NCBI GenBank assembly: GCA_902618335.1
Contig: CACNAI010000001.1
Span: 1-64,000 of the forward strand
Direction: 5' to 3'
DNA: 64,000 nucleotides
Source of the DNA: an uncultured Prochlorococcus sp.
Lineage (GTDB): Bacteria > Cyanobacteriota > Cyanobacteriia > PCC-6307 > Cyanobiaceae
This document shows, one piece after another, positions 18,500-27,326 of the stretch. The notes under the pieces are model-generated. The model searched no databases and had not been told where the DNA came from. It saw only the letters and a list, made by a program, of their open reading frames with translations. The first letter of the stretch is position 1; each line of letters starts with the position of its first letter. A program made the position numbers and the translations under genes.

Positions 18500-18664
18500 A
18501 TGATACAAGAATCTACAAATAACCATGATGACAATAAATTCTCAGAAACTACAAATATTGCAAAAGAAAAGATGATTTGTAAAGACGGATTCTGCTCATT
18601 ACCAAATCAAAAAGAGATTCCGACACAAAACACAAATGATATAAATTTTTTTGATCCTATTTAG
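18500..18664 (+). CDS. Small soluble protein with a CxxxxxC pair
   Basis: 54 codons. Hydrophilic product with two cysteines in KMICKDGFCSLPNQKEIP. No membrane segment and no recognised family. Confidence 0.5.
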   Translation: MIQESTNNHDDNKFSETTNIAKEKMICKDGFCSLPNQKEIPTQNTNDINFFDPI

Positions 18665-18730
18665 TAAATAAATTACATTTTAGAAAAATAAAGATTAAAT
18701 TGATAATATTCAACTCTTCAAATTTAATTT

Positions 18731-19057
18731 ATGCTTAAAAATATTTTAAATGCATATCAAGAGTTTTGGATTAAAGCGACAGACTTCAAAGGATTGACAT
18801 CTCGATCTGACTGGTGGTTTGTGCAATTAGCGAATCTAATAATCTCTTTTTTAACTTTTCCAATATTTTTAAAGACTTTTGGGTTCAATGTTTATGGAGT
18901 TGTTTGCATTGTTCCTCAAATAGCTATTGATATAAGAAGAATCAAAGATTTTGGTAAGGATTGGAAATGGATCTTTATAAATTTGATACCAATCTTTGGG
19001 TGGATTTTGTGGTTTATCTGGTTAGGATTTGGCAAGTCAAGCAATGGTAAAAATTAA
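18731..19057 (+). CDS. DUF805 family membrane protein
   Basis: 108 residues. FKGLTSRSDWWFVQLANLII is the DUF805 opening (F-x-GR-x-SR-x-E/D-FW), and DIRRIKDFGKDWKWIFINLI with IFGWILWFIWLGFGKS is the family's RL-HD-x-G...P-x-G end. It has about three to four helices and unknown function. It is slightly short because one helix seems reduced. Confidence 0.85.
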   Translation: MLKNILNAYQEFWIKATDFKGLTSRSDWWFVQLANLIISFLTFPIFLKTFGFNVYGVVCIVPQIAIDIRRIKDFGKDWKWIFINLIPIFGWILWFIWLGFGKSSNGKN

Positions 19058-19191
19058 TTTCTATAGAATTTAAACATTATAAAGGATATTAAATAATTTA
19101 TTAATATATGAGCTGAATTCAGATTATAGAAAATCTAAAATAAATTCAATTACCATTATTTGAAAATATTAATAGTCTGATTCAATGCAAC

Positions 19192-19518
19192 TCAAATATT
19201 AATTTTTTTTCTTTTCTTAAAATCTACAAATCTTATGTTTTCTCTTAAGGCTATTTGCTTTTCAAGAATTCTAAAAACATGCCATTCGCACTCAGTTAAT
19301 TTGAGAAATTGAGCTAGTGTATCTTTATCTTCTTCATCAAAATTTTCAAAAACTTCTGAAATAGCAATACTATTACTGGAGATAAAATCTTCAGCAACAT
19401 CTTCTGGATTTTTACCTGAGGCAAAGTCCTGAAATGCCTCATAAGAATTAAGTTCCCTAGTTAACCACTTAAACCATGGTTCATTTTTATCATATTTGCT
19501 TTTAATAATTTCCTTCAT
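19192..19518 (-). CDS. Hypothetical protein, paralogue of the 8491-8757 protein
   Basis: 108 residues, acidic, helical, no membrane segment. WFKWLTRELNS, PEDVAEDFISSNS and DTLAQFLKLTECEWHVFRIL match the product at 8491. The extra C terminus is basic (FVDFKKRKKINI). No function recognised. Confidence 0.7.
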   Translation of the reverse strand: MKEIIKSKYDKNEPWFKWLTRELNSYEAFQDFASGKNPEDVAEDFISSNSIAISEVFENFDEEDKDTLAQFLKLTECEWHVFRILEKQIALRENIRFVDFKKRKKINI

Positions 19519-19718
19519 AAAAGAATTTTTACTATTCTAATCATTATCAGTAATTGATTATCTGACAGCTGTAAAATTACCCATTTTTTGTAATTTTTAT
19601 TATATTAATTTTTCTATTTTCACAATAGATTAAATTAATGCATATAAGCTTATTACCCAAATAAGTATTAATTACTCATTGTTTAATGTAATAGATGGTT
19701 AGAATGAAGCTTTAGAAA

Positions 19719-19937
19719 TTGTCTATTCCATTTTATGACTTTCCTTCATCACCAATTTTAATTATTGGTGCTATCGGTATCCTAGTTGCCTTAGCAGTAT
19801 TTTTTGTCTCATACCAAAAATATTTCAATTCACCTTTAAACAAAGAGATTACAAAAAAGAAAAAAAGCTTAATTAAAGAGCAAAAAGAGTTAAACGAAAG
19901 ATTAGAAAAAATTAGCCAAGAATTGAAAAATTTATGA
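19719..19937 (+). CDS. Membrane-anchored coiled-coil protein
   Basis: 72 residues from a TTG start. An N-terminal helix (ILIIGAIGILVALAVFFVSY) is followed by a long charged helix (KKKKSLIKEQKELNERLEKI) with heptad-like Leu/Ile spacing. No function recognised. Confidence 0.6.
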   Translation: MSIPFYDFPSSPILIIGAIGILVALAVFFVSYQKYFNSPLNKEITKKKKSLIKEQKELNERLEKISQELKNL

Positions 19938-20053
19938 ATTTATGAATAAAAGAAGTTATTGTTTCTTAAAGTAGCCTAATTAAAATAATAAATTAATGAT
20001 CTGGAATTCAAGATCTTAATTTTTTAAACAGGAATTATGGTCTATAAGGGGAT

Positions 20054-20209
20054 ATGGATAAAGATCATCTTATAGATTTAATCTCTAATAGTATTCTTTA
20101 CGATAGTAAAGATTACGATTCAACAAGGAATTTTAGTGATTTTAAGAATTATTTAAAAAATTTAAACTTAGATCAATTGAGAACAATGTCTAAAGAATTT
20201 ATTCTCTAG
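20054..20209 (+). CDS. Small hypothetical protein, paralogue of 38116-38271
   Basis: 51 codons. MDKDHLIDLISNSI at the N terminus and NLNLDQLRTMSKEFIL at the C terminus are nearly repeated by the island protein at 38116 (MDKEHLIDLISSSI...NLNLNQLRIISKEFIL). Both are 51 residues. The middle is divergent and acidic. No function recognised. Confidence 0.65.
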   Translation: MDKDHLIDLISNSILYDSKDYDSTRNFSDFKNYLKNLNLDQLRTMSKEFIL

Positions 20210-20292
20210 TAAAATAAATTTATAGTTAATTTCTACTACTTAATAATCAATACTTTTTTCAATTTGTTATGTTCATATAAAAGGTTATTAAT

Positions 20293-21399
20293 ATGAGGCC
20301 AGTAAAAAGAAGTGATTTTTTAATCAAACCATTTCTCAAAAGAAACAACTATAGAGCTTTCTATCAAATAATTGCTACCATAATTCCAATAATTTTTATT
20401 TGGTTCATTATTTATCAAATAATAAATTTTCCTTTATCACTATTAGCAAAAGGTTTCTTATTAATACCCATTACTTGCATATTAACGCTGTTCTCTTCTA
20501 GAACATTTTCGTTAATGCATGATTGCGGTCATAATTCTCTGTTTACAAAACGAAAATTTAACCGGATTTTTGGATTTTTGCTTGGATTGGTAAATGGTAT
20601 TCCCCAGAAGTCATGGTCAATTGATCATGCATTTCATCATAGAAATAATGGGAATTGGGAAATTTACAAAGGGCCAATAGATGTATTAAGTCTTGAAGAC
20701 TATAATTCTTTGTCAAATAGAGAACAAATATTTTATAGATTAAGCCGTAATTGGATAATGTTGTTCCCAGGTGGATTTTATTACTTAGTTTTAAAACCAA
20801 GATTAGGACTGATTATCATTACTTTTAATTTCATTAAAGATATAGTGAAAGAGACACTTATAAAGATAAAAAACAGAAATCTTTTTGAACTACTTACTAT
20901 TAACTCAAGAGTCAAACCACCTTTTTCTGATTATGGAGATAACTTTAGTGAACTATTTGAATTAATTGTAAATAATATAGTAGTAATTATTGGGTGGATT
21001 TATATGTGCAAATGGTTTGGGTTGATTTTTTTCTTGTCATTTTATTCGTTAGTATTAACATTATCTGCCGCAATTTTAATATGCGTTTTTTTCGTCCAAC
21101 ATAACTATAAAAATGCATATGCTAAAAAAACAAAAAATTGGGACATCGTTGATGGAGCGATATTGGGTAGTAGCAATTTAGATATACCTAATTGGTTAAA
21201 CTGGTTTTTAGCGGACATATCCTTCCACAGTATTCATCATCTATCTGAGAGAATACCAAATTACAACTTAAGAGCTTGCCATAAAGCTAATATTCATCTC
21301 CTTCATCAAGCAAAGTTCTTAAATTTAAGAGATTTCCCAAACTGCTTCAAATATATTATTTGGGATAATAAAAATGAGAAATTAATACCAATAAGTTAA
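20293..21399 (+). CDS. Membrane fatty acid desaturase (bacterial omega-6-like)
   Basis: 368 residues, integral membrane. The three His boxes of acyl-lipid desaturases are visible: HDCGHNS, HAFHH (in SWSIDHAFHHRNNGNWEIYK) and HSIHH (SFHSIHHLSERIPNYNLRAC). These bind the di-iron centre. The PIDVLSLEDYNSLSNREQ region is typical of the bacterial omega-6-type group rather than of DesA or DesC. It probably introduces double bonds into membrane lipids; regiospecificity is unknown. Confidence 0.85.
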   Translation: MRPVKRSDFLIKPFLKRNNYRAFYQIIATIIPIIFIWFIIYQIINFPLSLLAKGFLLIPITCILTLFSSRTFSLMHDCGHNSLFTKRKFNRIFGFLLGLVNGIPQKSWSIDHAFHHRNNGNWEIYKGPIDVLSLEDYNSLSNREQIFYRLSRNWIMLFPGGFYYLVLKPRLGLIIITFNFIKDIVKETLIKIKNRNLFELLTINSRVKPPFSDYGDNFSELFELIVNNIVVIIGWIYMCKWFGLIFFLSFYSLVLTLSAAILICVFFVQHNYKNAYAKKTKNWDIVDGAILGSSNLDIPNWLNWFLADISFHSIHHLSERIPNYNLRACHKANIHLLHQAKFLNLRDFPNCFKYIIWDNKNEKLIPIS

Positions 21400-21402
21400 T
21401 AA

Positions 21403-21555
21403 TTAATTTAACCTCCTTCTTAATTTTCTTTTTAGAGGAATACTGCTATATGCATGGGTACCAATTGAAGGAGGCAAGTCATTTTTTAAAGGATGCATAA
21501 AAGCGTTTGCCATACTCTCTAACATTTTCGAAAGCCAATTAATCACTGATTTCAT
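21403..21555 (-). CDS. Small conserved hypothetical protein
   Basis: 50 codons, convergent with the desaturase gene and three bases from its stop. The product contains MLESMANAFMHPLKNDLP then PSIGTHAYSSIPLKRKLRRR, a proline/histidine-containing central part and a basic tail. Not recognised. Confidence 0.6.
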   Translation of the reverse strand: MKSVINWLSKMLESMANAFMHPLKNDLPPSIGTHAYSSIPLKRKLRRRLN

Positions 21556-21884
21556 TTGAAAATCTAAATAGATTACTCTATTATCATCTAACTAAATTAT
21601 TTAAAAGTAAATCAGTCTTTATGCTGATTTTTTTGCAAGCTTCATTAAAAATTTATTTTACTTAATCAAAATTGATAAATTAATAAGTAAAAAAATTAAT
21701 TTCATGTCACCAGATTGTTATTTTTTCCCATCTTTTAAAAGAATATTAGTACTAACTTTTTTAGGCAAAATTAATAAAAACCTAATTTAGTAAATAATAC
21801 TTATTTTTTCTAATTTACTTAATAAAATAAATTACTGATCCTGATTTCATGCTATATCTCTATTCCAAGTAAAATTCGAATATT
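21556..21884. other. AT-rich intergenic stretch
   Basis: About 330 bases without a convincing gene. A 28-codon ORF starting near 21704 (MSPDCYFFPSFKRILVLTFL) has weak support. No clear hairpin terminator or repeat was seen. Confidence 0.5.
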
Positions 21885-22043
21885 ATGAATGATTCAGTTT
21901 TTCCTAATAATCAGGATACAGAAATAGATCCTATTAATTCATATTTTGAGTGTATTACTGATTGCAGTATTGTAGATGGCCATCAAGAATGTGTTACTCG
22001 TTGTGTAGAAATTCATTTAAAGGGAGGGAATCAAAATGAATAA
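21885..22043 (+). CDS. Small protein with twin CX3C motif
   Basis: 52 codons. The product is acidic and holds CITDC and CVTRC separated by eight residues, i.e. a twin CX3C arrangement, which in other small proteins forms a disulphide-linked or metal-binding helical hairpin. Its last eight bases overlap the start of the next gene, indicating coupled translation. Confidence 0.6.
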   Translation: MNDSVFPNNQDTEIDPINSYFECITDCSIVDGHQECVTRCVEIHLKGGNQNE

Positions 22044-22188
22044 AAGAAATACCCCACAAAGGAAAACAACCTTAAAGTGGAACTCTAATGGAGAGCTTTC
22101 AGAAATTGATATGTTAAGAATTCTAGAAAAGATAGCATCTAATGAACTTAATCAATGTGAATTAACTTGCGATTCTGATCAAGACTAA
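22036..22188 (+). CDS. Small protein with C-terminal CxxxxC
   Basis: 50 codons, overlapping the twin-CX3C gene by eight bases. Basic N terminus (MNKRNTPQRKTTLKWNSNGE), helical centre (MLRILEKIASNEL), cysteines in NQCELTCDSDQD at the end. The pair may act together. Confidence 0.55.
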   Translation: MNKRNTPQRKTTLKWNSNGELSEIDMLRILEKIASNELNQCELTCDSDQD

Positions 22189-22452
22189 ATATTAAGTAAT
22201 AAAAACTTTTTTTATACAGTAAATTAGGCAAACTAATAATAAAAGTACAACTAAATGAAATTTTGGTTTTTTATTAAGCTTTTTTTTAACAAAATAAAGT
22301 TTAATGTAATCTAAAATTTCTTTTTCTAAAGGTTATAAATGCTGTTGATTAAAATCAACTAAAACGATTTTTGAATAAAATAGTAATTAAATATTAATAA
22401 TATTCAATTGAAATTTATAGTCTTTTCTCTATAGATTTAGGACATTAAAGAA

Positions 22453-22593
22453 TTAATTGTTAGTAGTTCTGACTTTTTTCAAAAAATTTTTACTAATATC
22501 TTTTTTTGTTATTTCGATTTTTTTTGCTACTCCTGAATCGCCATGAGTTGGACAATAATAGGTCATTAGCATCCATTTTTTTTCTTGATCCAT
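22453..22593 (-). CDS. Small hypothetical protein
   Basis: 46 codons, ATG to TAA. MDQEKKWMLMTYYCPTHGDS opens the protein and a Lys-rich tail follows. One Cys and one His in CPTHG could bind metal. Not recognised. Confidence 0.5.
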   Translation of the reverse strand: MDQEKKWMLMTYYCPTHGDSGVAKKIEITKKDISKNFLKKVRTTNN

Positions 22594-22787
22594 TAGTAAA
22601 AAAACCACATCTAAAAATTATGATTATCTTTTTAGGATGAATTATATAAAAATCGATGTTTTTTAATCTTTTTTTTGCTTTTACTTAATACTTTAAAAAG
22701 TTTTCAAGCAATTCTCAATTAATAGATATAAATACGCATGACTATAAACAAAATTCTTGCTATTTTTTAAAAAAATTAAATTATCTC

Positions 22788-22919
22788 ATGTCTCTAGAGT
22801 CTATATTGATGGTAGTTGCTCCAATATGTCTTTTTACGGTAGGTGTAATTATTTTACCCATTATAGTTAAACCACGTAAACAATCAGGTCTCTCAAAGAA
22901 ATACATACGCGGTCTTTGA
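22788..22919 (+). CDS. Tiny membrane protein
   Basis: 43 codons. One helix (ILMVVAPICLFTVGVIILPI) and a basic tail (KPRKQSGLSKKYIRGL). Not recognised. Confidence 0.55.
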   Translation: MSLESILMVVAPICLFTVGVIILPIIVKPRKQSGLSKKYIRGL

Positions 22920-23097
22920 ATTAAATTAATTTTTAAAGAATAAAATCCAATCTGTGCGACAAATAATCACATGGATAAAATCAAATGTTAAAAATTTAAA
23001 AATACAAACTATACATTTTTTTTAATAAAGGTGTTTAGATGGATAATAGAATATGTAAATACATTTTTATTTAACTTAATTCTTACCTAACAAAAAT

Positions 23098-24264
23098 TTG
23101 AGTAATATAAAATTTTCAGGTCTCAAAGGCCAAGCGCTTGCAATAAAGAATAAAGATATTCCAAGCCTAAAAGAATTTCAGGATGTTATCCCAGATTACT
23201 ATTTAAAGTGCGATACGAAGACTTCCTTGAAGTACCTTTTACAAACAACCTTAATTCAATCATTTGTAGTTGCGATAGGGTTATCAATTCCATTTACTGT
23301 GAAAATGATCCCAATTTGGATCATTTACTCAATACTCTCAGGCACCACAGCTATGGGTTTCTGGGTAATAGCCCATGAATGTGGACATGGGGCATTCTCT
23401 AAAAATAAGACATTAGAAATCTTAACTGGATATTCACTTCATTCATTACTACTAGTTCCTTATTTTTCTTGGCAGCGTTCTCATGCAGTACATCATCGAT
23501 TCACAAATAATGTAACCAATGGTGAAACTCACGTTCCTCTAGTAATTAAGGGGAATGGAGTTACAGAAAAGATTGGCGGAGAAAAAGAATTACATTTTTC
23601 AAATAAAATAGGTAAAAAAAATTACGGAATACTTCAACTTATTTTACATCTAATTTTTGGCTGGCCTGCTTATTTACTTACAGGTAGCACGGGAGGTATT
23701 AAATATGGAACTTCAAATCATTTTTGGCCTACAAAACCATTTTCCAAAGTATTATGGCCATCAATATGGGCTAAAAAAGTGTGGATATCAGACATTGGTG
23801 TAGCTTTAACATTATTGGGTATTTTTATTTGTATTTTTAAGTATGGATTCTTACCAGTCATTGCTATGTATATAGGACCATTAATAGTAGTAAATAGTTG
23901 GTTAGTAGTTTATACATGGCTTCATCATACAGACTCAGATGTGCCTCATCTCTCTAATGAGGAATTTTCATTTATGAGAGGAGCATTTCTATCTATTGAC
24001 AGACCTTACGGTAAAATCCTTAATTTTCTTCACCATAATATAGGTTCAAGCCATGTCGTTCATCATGTATGTCCAACTATTCCTCATTATCATGCCAAAA
24101 AGGCTACGTTAATAGTCAAGAAAGCTTTTAAAAAAGCATATCTTTTTAATCCTGATCCTATACCTAAAGCCCTCTGGAATATAGCTTGTAATTGCATTGC
24201 AGTTAAATCAGATATCAATGGGGAGAGATATATTTGGCAATCTTCATACAAAAAAAAGTATTGA
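23098..24264 (+). CDS. desA: Delta-12-type fatty acid desaturase
   Basis: 388 residues, integral membrane, acting on membrane glycerolipids. His boxes are HECGH (VIAHECGHGAFS), HAVHH (WQRSHAVHHRFTNN) and HVVHH (GSSHVVHHVCPTIPHYHAKK). The N-terminal PSLKEFQDVIPDYYLKCD and the YLLTGSTGG-x-HFWP centre resemble cyanobacterial DesA and plant FAD2/FAD6. The start is TTG at 23098; no ATG lies nearby in frame upstream. Together with the desaturase at 20293 this zone carries two desaturases of different subfamilies. Confidence 0.88.
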   Translation: MSNIKFSGLKGQALAIKNKDIPSLKEFQDVIPDYYLKCDTKTSLKYLLQTTLIQSFVVAIGLSIPFTVKMIPIWIIYSILSGTTAMGFWVIAHECGHGAFSKNKTLEILTGYSLHSLLLVPYFSWQRSHAVHHRFTNNVTNGETHVPLVIKGNGVTEKIGGEKELHFSNKIGKKNYGILQLILHLIFGWPAYLLTGSTGGIKYGTSNHFWPTKPFSKVLWPSIWAKKVWISDIGVALTLLGIFICIFKYGFLPVIAMYIGPLIVVNSWLVVYTWLHHTDSDVPHLSNEEFSFMRGAFLSIDRPYGKILNFLHHNIGSSHVVHHVCPTIPHYHAKKATLIVKKAFKKAYLFNPDPIPKALWNIACNCIAVKSDINGERYIWQSSYKKKY

Positions 24265-24381
24265 AAACTTAAAGAACATTAATTTTTTTATCACATTAAT
24301 TTACGTAAATCTGAAAAGAATATAAAAGAATTAGTTAAAACCTAATTTTCATCTTAAAAATGATAAAAATAATTAAATTTT

Positions 24382-24543
24382 ATGAGTGGTGACAATTTGC
24401 ATGGTAGGCAACCTATCAAATTTTATTCAGAAAAAATTACGCTCACAAAAGTTGAATTGTTAGAAAAGCAGTTAAGCTTAGGTGATAAAGTTTCAGATTT
24501 AGATGAGAAACATAAAGAATGGAGTAGAAAGCTATCAGGTTGA
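24382..24543 (+). CDS. Small helical protein, paralogue of 48875-49048
   Basis: 53 codons. IKFYSEKITLTKVELLEKQL and VSDLDEKHKEWSRKL align with LNFYSNDMKVAKDQLAQNHL and VSDLDRKHKTWAKK of the island protein at 48875. Probably a soluble helical hairpin. Function unknown. Confidence 0.65.
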   Translation: MSGDNLHGRQPIKFYSEKITLTKVELLEKQLSLGDKVSDLDEKHKEWSRKLSG

Positions 24544-24592
24544 TAAGTTAATAAAACTTTTTATGACTCATTAATATTGAAATTAAATTTAA

Positions 24593-25216
24593 TTAGTTAA
24601 CTTTTCTGTAAATTATTGAAAAATTGTTTGCAGGCATACTAATAATATCTTCTTGAAAAAAACCATTTTTCTTACTCTCTTCACAAACTTCCTCAAGATT
24701 TTTAATACCCCAAAGATCATTTTGCATTTTTAATGAATTATCGAAAAAATAATTACTTTCACTTGTATGTTTATTACAAACTTTAAATGGCCCATACAAA
24801 AACAAAAATTGTCCCTTATCGAGTAATTTTCCTGACTCTCTAAAGAGTGCTACAGTACAGGACCACTGTGCCACATGAATCGTATTTATAGAGACTATTC
24901 CTTGCAAAGAATTAGCTATTCTCAATGGAATTATCCAAGGAATTTTTTCTACATCAATCTCAAGAGGCTGAGGCATTTTCTTAGTTAAGTCTTCATACTC
25001 AATCCAAGAACTTATACTTTTTCTATACACCAATTCTGGATCACTTGTTTGCCATATTATTCCAGGAAAACGTTTTTGAAAAAACACTCCATGTTCGCCA
25101 CTGCCACTCCCGATTTCCAATACTGAACCTTCTTTTATAATTCTGGATAGTACATCACCAATGCAGTCTCTATTTCTTTGAGTTGCAGAAAAAAAAAGTC
25201 TATTATCCAAAATCAA
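24593..25216 (-). CDS. DUF938 family SAM-dependent methyltransferase-like protein
   Basis: 207 residues. The start RLFFSATQRNRDCIGDVLSR is the DUF938 signature, followed by the SAM-binding loop VLEIGSGSGEHGVFFQKRFP and WQTSDPELVYRKSISSWIEY. SINTIHVAQWSCTVALF and FLFLYGPFK complete the core. The substrate is unknown. Confidence 0.87.
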   Translation of the reverse strand: MILDNRLFFSATQRNRDCIGDVLSRIIKEGSVLEIGSGSGEHGVFFQKRFPGIIWQTSDPELVYRKSISSWIEYEDLTKKMPQPLEIDVEKIPWIIPLRIANSLQGIVSINTIHVAQWSCTVALFRESGKLLDKGQFLFLYGPFKVCNKHTSESNYFFDNSLKMQNDLWGIKNLEEVCEESKKNGFFQEDIISMPANNFSIIYRKVN

Positions 25217-25261
25217 AAAAATTGGGCGCTTAAGTAAAAAGAATGATTCTAAAATCCTTGA

Positions 25262-25372
25262 TTATCTAACCTTTCTCAATTTAGGACTCTTGAAAAACAT
25301 TATTTTAAGGCTAAATAATAATATTGAAATTGTAAGAGCAGGCAAAATATAAAGTATTAAATCAGAACTCAT
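25262..25372 (-). CDS. Tiny membrane protein
   Basis: 36 codons, ATG to TAA: one helix (LILYILPALTISILLF) and a basic tail (FFKSPKLRKVR). Upstream of the DUF938 gene on the same strand. Not recognised. Confidence 0.45.
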   Translation of the reverse strand: MSSDLILYILPALTISILLFSLKIMFFKSPKLRKVR

Positions 25373-25503
25373 TAGTGAAGGAATCCTTCCAAAAATTAAA
25401 TGCATGTAGTAGGTCGCGAATGACATAAATCCATATATATCTAATTAATTAATAGCAATTATTTGAACTCTAAAAACTACTTTTAGTTCAAAACTAAAAA
25501 TTT

Positions 25504-25544
25504 AAAAAAAAAAGAGTCAGCCTGTATCCCTACTAGCTGACTCT
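25504..25544 (-). terminator. Strong hairpin terminator reading leftward
   Basis: AGAGTCAGC (25513-25521) pairs perfectly with GCTGACTCT (25536-25544); the loop is 14 bases. A nine-base A run at 25504-25512 becomes a U tract on the minus strand. No obvious minus-strand gene ends here, so it may end a small RNA transcribed from the 25.55-25.75 kb spacer. Confidence 0.65.
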
Positions 25545-25787
25545 GTTGTCATATTAATTTAAATTACCTCTAAATGAGGATAAACCTCTAAAAACAACGT
25601 GAAAAGCTTATTTTTTTTTTTCAAATTTAAAAAATTACAACAAAAATAAAAAACCTATAAAGTATATTTAGATACATATATGTAACAGTTTTAAAATTTT
25701 CCTGCCAAAAATAAAGGATGATTGCTTAATTTCTTTACATATTTAAATAATTATGTTATATTTGTTAACAAATTAAACATAAAAAAA

Positions 25788-25895
25788 ATGACTCCAGAAG
25801 CAGAACGTTTTAATGGTTTAGCAGCAATGTTAGGTTTTGTTGCAGCAGTTGGTGCCTATGTCACAACAGGGCAAATCATACCAGGCTGGTTCTAA
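25788..25895 (+). CDS. hli: High-light-inducible protein (Hlip), short form
   Basis: 35 codons; one chlorophyll-a/b-binding-like helix ending YVTTGQIIPGWF, the usual Hlip end. The helix core is AERFNGLAAMLGFVAAVGA. The canonical ExxNxR chlorophyll-binding signature reads E-R-F-N-G-L here, so the arginine is replaced. Its TAA stop shares one base with the next hli start (TAATG), so the two are translationally coupled. Hlips bind pigment and protect photosystems under stress. Confidence 0.9.
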   Translation: MTPEAERFNGLAAMLGFVAAVGAYVTTGQIIPGWF

Positions 25896-26035
25896 TGAAA
25901 AATAACGAACCAAAAATAGTTGAAAAAGAAAAAATCGTTGCTGAAAAGCTAAACGGCAGATTTGCAATGTTAGGTTTTGTTGCTCTAGTTGGAGCATATT
26001 TAACTACAGGTCAAATCATTCCTGGTTTTATTTAA
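25895..26035 (+). CDS. hli: High-light-inducible protein (Hlip)
   Basis: 46 codons. AEKLNGRFAMLGFVALVGAY contains the full ExxNxR motif, and the end TTGQIIPGFI is typical. An 18-residue polar, Lys/Glu-rich head precedes the helix. It starts inside the stop codon of the upstream hli and is followed by a hairpin terminator at 26059, giving a two-gene hli operon. Confidence 0.92.
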   Translation: MKNNEPKIVEKEKIVAEKLNGRFAMLGFVALVGAYLTTGQIIPGFI

Positions 26036-26058
26036 AATTTTTTTATTTATTTTAAAAG

Positions 26059-26086
26059 CCTAATTTAAAGTTAAATTAGGTTTTTT
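26059..26086 (+). terminator. Rho-independent terminator of the hli pair
   Basis: CCTAATTTAA and TTAAATTAGG (26059-26068 and 26071-26080) form a stem followed by six T (26081-26086). It lies 24 bases after the second hli stop. Confidence 0.8.
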
Positions 26087-26124
26087 ATGGAATTTTTATA
26101 AAGAATAAATAGTATTTACTAATT

Positions 26125-26310
26125 GTGATTCGAATAATTTTATTTCGAACAAAAAAATACTCTGAAATTCAGTATAAAAACACCATTCCATTTCCAAAAA
26201 TTAAAATAAAAGTTTTAAGGTTTTTCACTTATTTAACATTAGTTTGGATAAATTTTTTATCTAATTTTATAATCTACGTTTTCGTGAAACAACTCGAGTT
26301 GAGGAAGTAA
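26125..26310 (+). CDS. Doubtful small membrane ORF
   Basis: 61 codons from a GTG start; basic N-terminal half and one hydrophobic segment (FFTYLTLVWINFLSNFIIYV). Codon use is plausible but no ribosome site or relative was found. It could be chance. Confidence 0.3.
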   Translation: MIRIILFRTKKYSEIQYKNTIPFPKIKIKVLRFFTYLTLVWINFLSNFIIYVFVKQLELRK

Positions 26311-26429
26311 AATAATTAAAACTAAAGCAAAATTTTAAAAAGAAACATTAATTTGATTATTCTTATTTTTTAAAACTTAAATTTATTTGTTAATTGATGC
26401 TATTTTTATCGAGATAATTTGAAGATTTA

Positions 26430-26558
26430 ATGAGAGTAAAACTTGAACCTGAGACAGCATTTATTGGCAAGAAGTTTGCTTATATATTTCTAGGAATAAT
26501 ATTTAGCTTAAATGCCATAACTTTTATTTGGTTTTTCTTTTTCTCAAATTTGAAATAA
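26430..26558 (+). CDS. Tiny membrane protein
   Basis: 42 codons. MRVKLEPETAFIGKKF, then one helix (AYIFLGIIFSLNAITFIWFF). Not recognised. Confidence 0.5.
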   Translation: MRVKLEPETAFIGKKFAYIFLGIIFSLNAITFIWFFFFSNLK

Positions 26559-26672
26559 ATTATTTATGTGAGTAGTGAAATCATTCATTTCAATAAAATC
26601 AAAAAGAACTATCTATAAAAATTTCAATAAGTTATTTTAAACAAAAAGTTTATAAAAACTGTAATTTAAATA

Positions 26673-26879
26673 CTAAAAAATTCCTGGTATGATTTCCCCA
26701 GTTGTTACATAAGCCCCTAGTAGAGCAACGAAACCAATCATAGCCCATCTACCATTTACTTTTTCAGCATTTTGTGGATATCCATCATAAGATACAGACT
26801 CATCTATATAAGGTCTGGTTTCTGAGGGGAACATATTTTGTCTTCCACCTGATTCAGTTGTAACTCCTGATTTTGTCAT
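26673..26879 (-). CDS. hli: High-light-inducible protein (Hlip), long-head form
   Basis: 68 residues. A 38-residue head (VTTESGGRQNMFPSETRPYI...DGYPQN) precedes AEKVNGRWAMIGFVALLGAY with an intact ExxNxR motif and the end TTGEIIPGIF. This head is typical of the longer cyanobacterial Hlips. It is transcribed convergently toward the two-gene hli operon. Confidence 0.92.
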   Translation of the reverse strand: MTKSGVTTESGGRQNMFPSETRPYIDESVSYDGYPQNAEKVNGRWAMIGFVALLGAYVTTGEIIPGIF

Positions 26880-27326
26880 TTAAAAATTATTAATTGTTAA
26901 CTAAAGTAACATATATATTAACTTATGTAAACAAAAGGAGGCTTTTAATCAGAGAAATAGCTTCCTATATGTGGTGATTACTTCAAAATTCTAATTAAAT
27001 AAAAAAATTTAATTGAATCAAAACTTTTGAGTTACATCACGTTTAAATTACTAATAATGAGCATTTATACTCACAGTAAGTAATTTTACTTAGTAATATA
27101 TAAATAGCATTTAGGAAGTGCTTAGCTGGTTAAAATCAAAAGAATCTGAATTTAACTAGGTCGTCATGAGCTTGCCAGTGGGATACTTGCAAGCTCTTTT
27201 TATTTTTAAAGAAGAAAATCAACTACTAATTAAGATAATTTTTTTCCAGTCCAAAAAATTGTTTAGTGAAAAAATTCTGTCAAAATTTTATTTTTTTGCT
27301 AAATAGAAATTAGATTAAATTATTGA
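26880..27326. other. Intergenic spacer with a candidate small RNA
   Basis: About 450 bases between the divergent hli and the tiny gene at 27327. The only structured part is the terminator-like hairpin at 27168-27207. No ORF of note. Confidence 0.5.
27168..27207 (+). terminator. Hairpin with T tract ending a possible small RNA
   Basis: GAGCTTGC (27168-27175) pairs with GCAAGCTC (27189-27196), 13-base loop, then TTTTTATTTTT. No protein gene on the plus strand precedes it within the spacer, so it may end a free-standing RNA starting around 27.08-27.12 kb. Confidence 0.6.
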
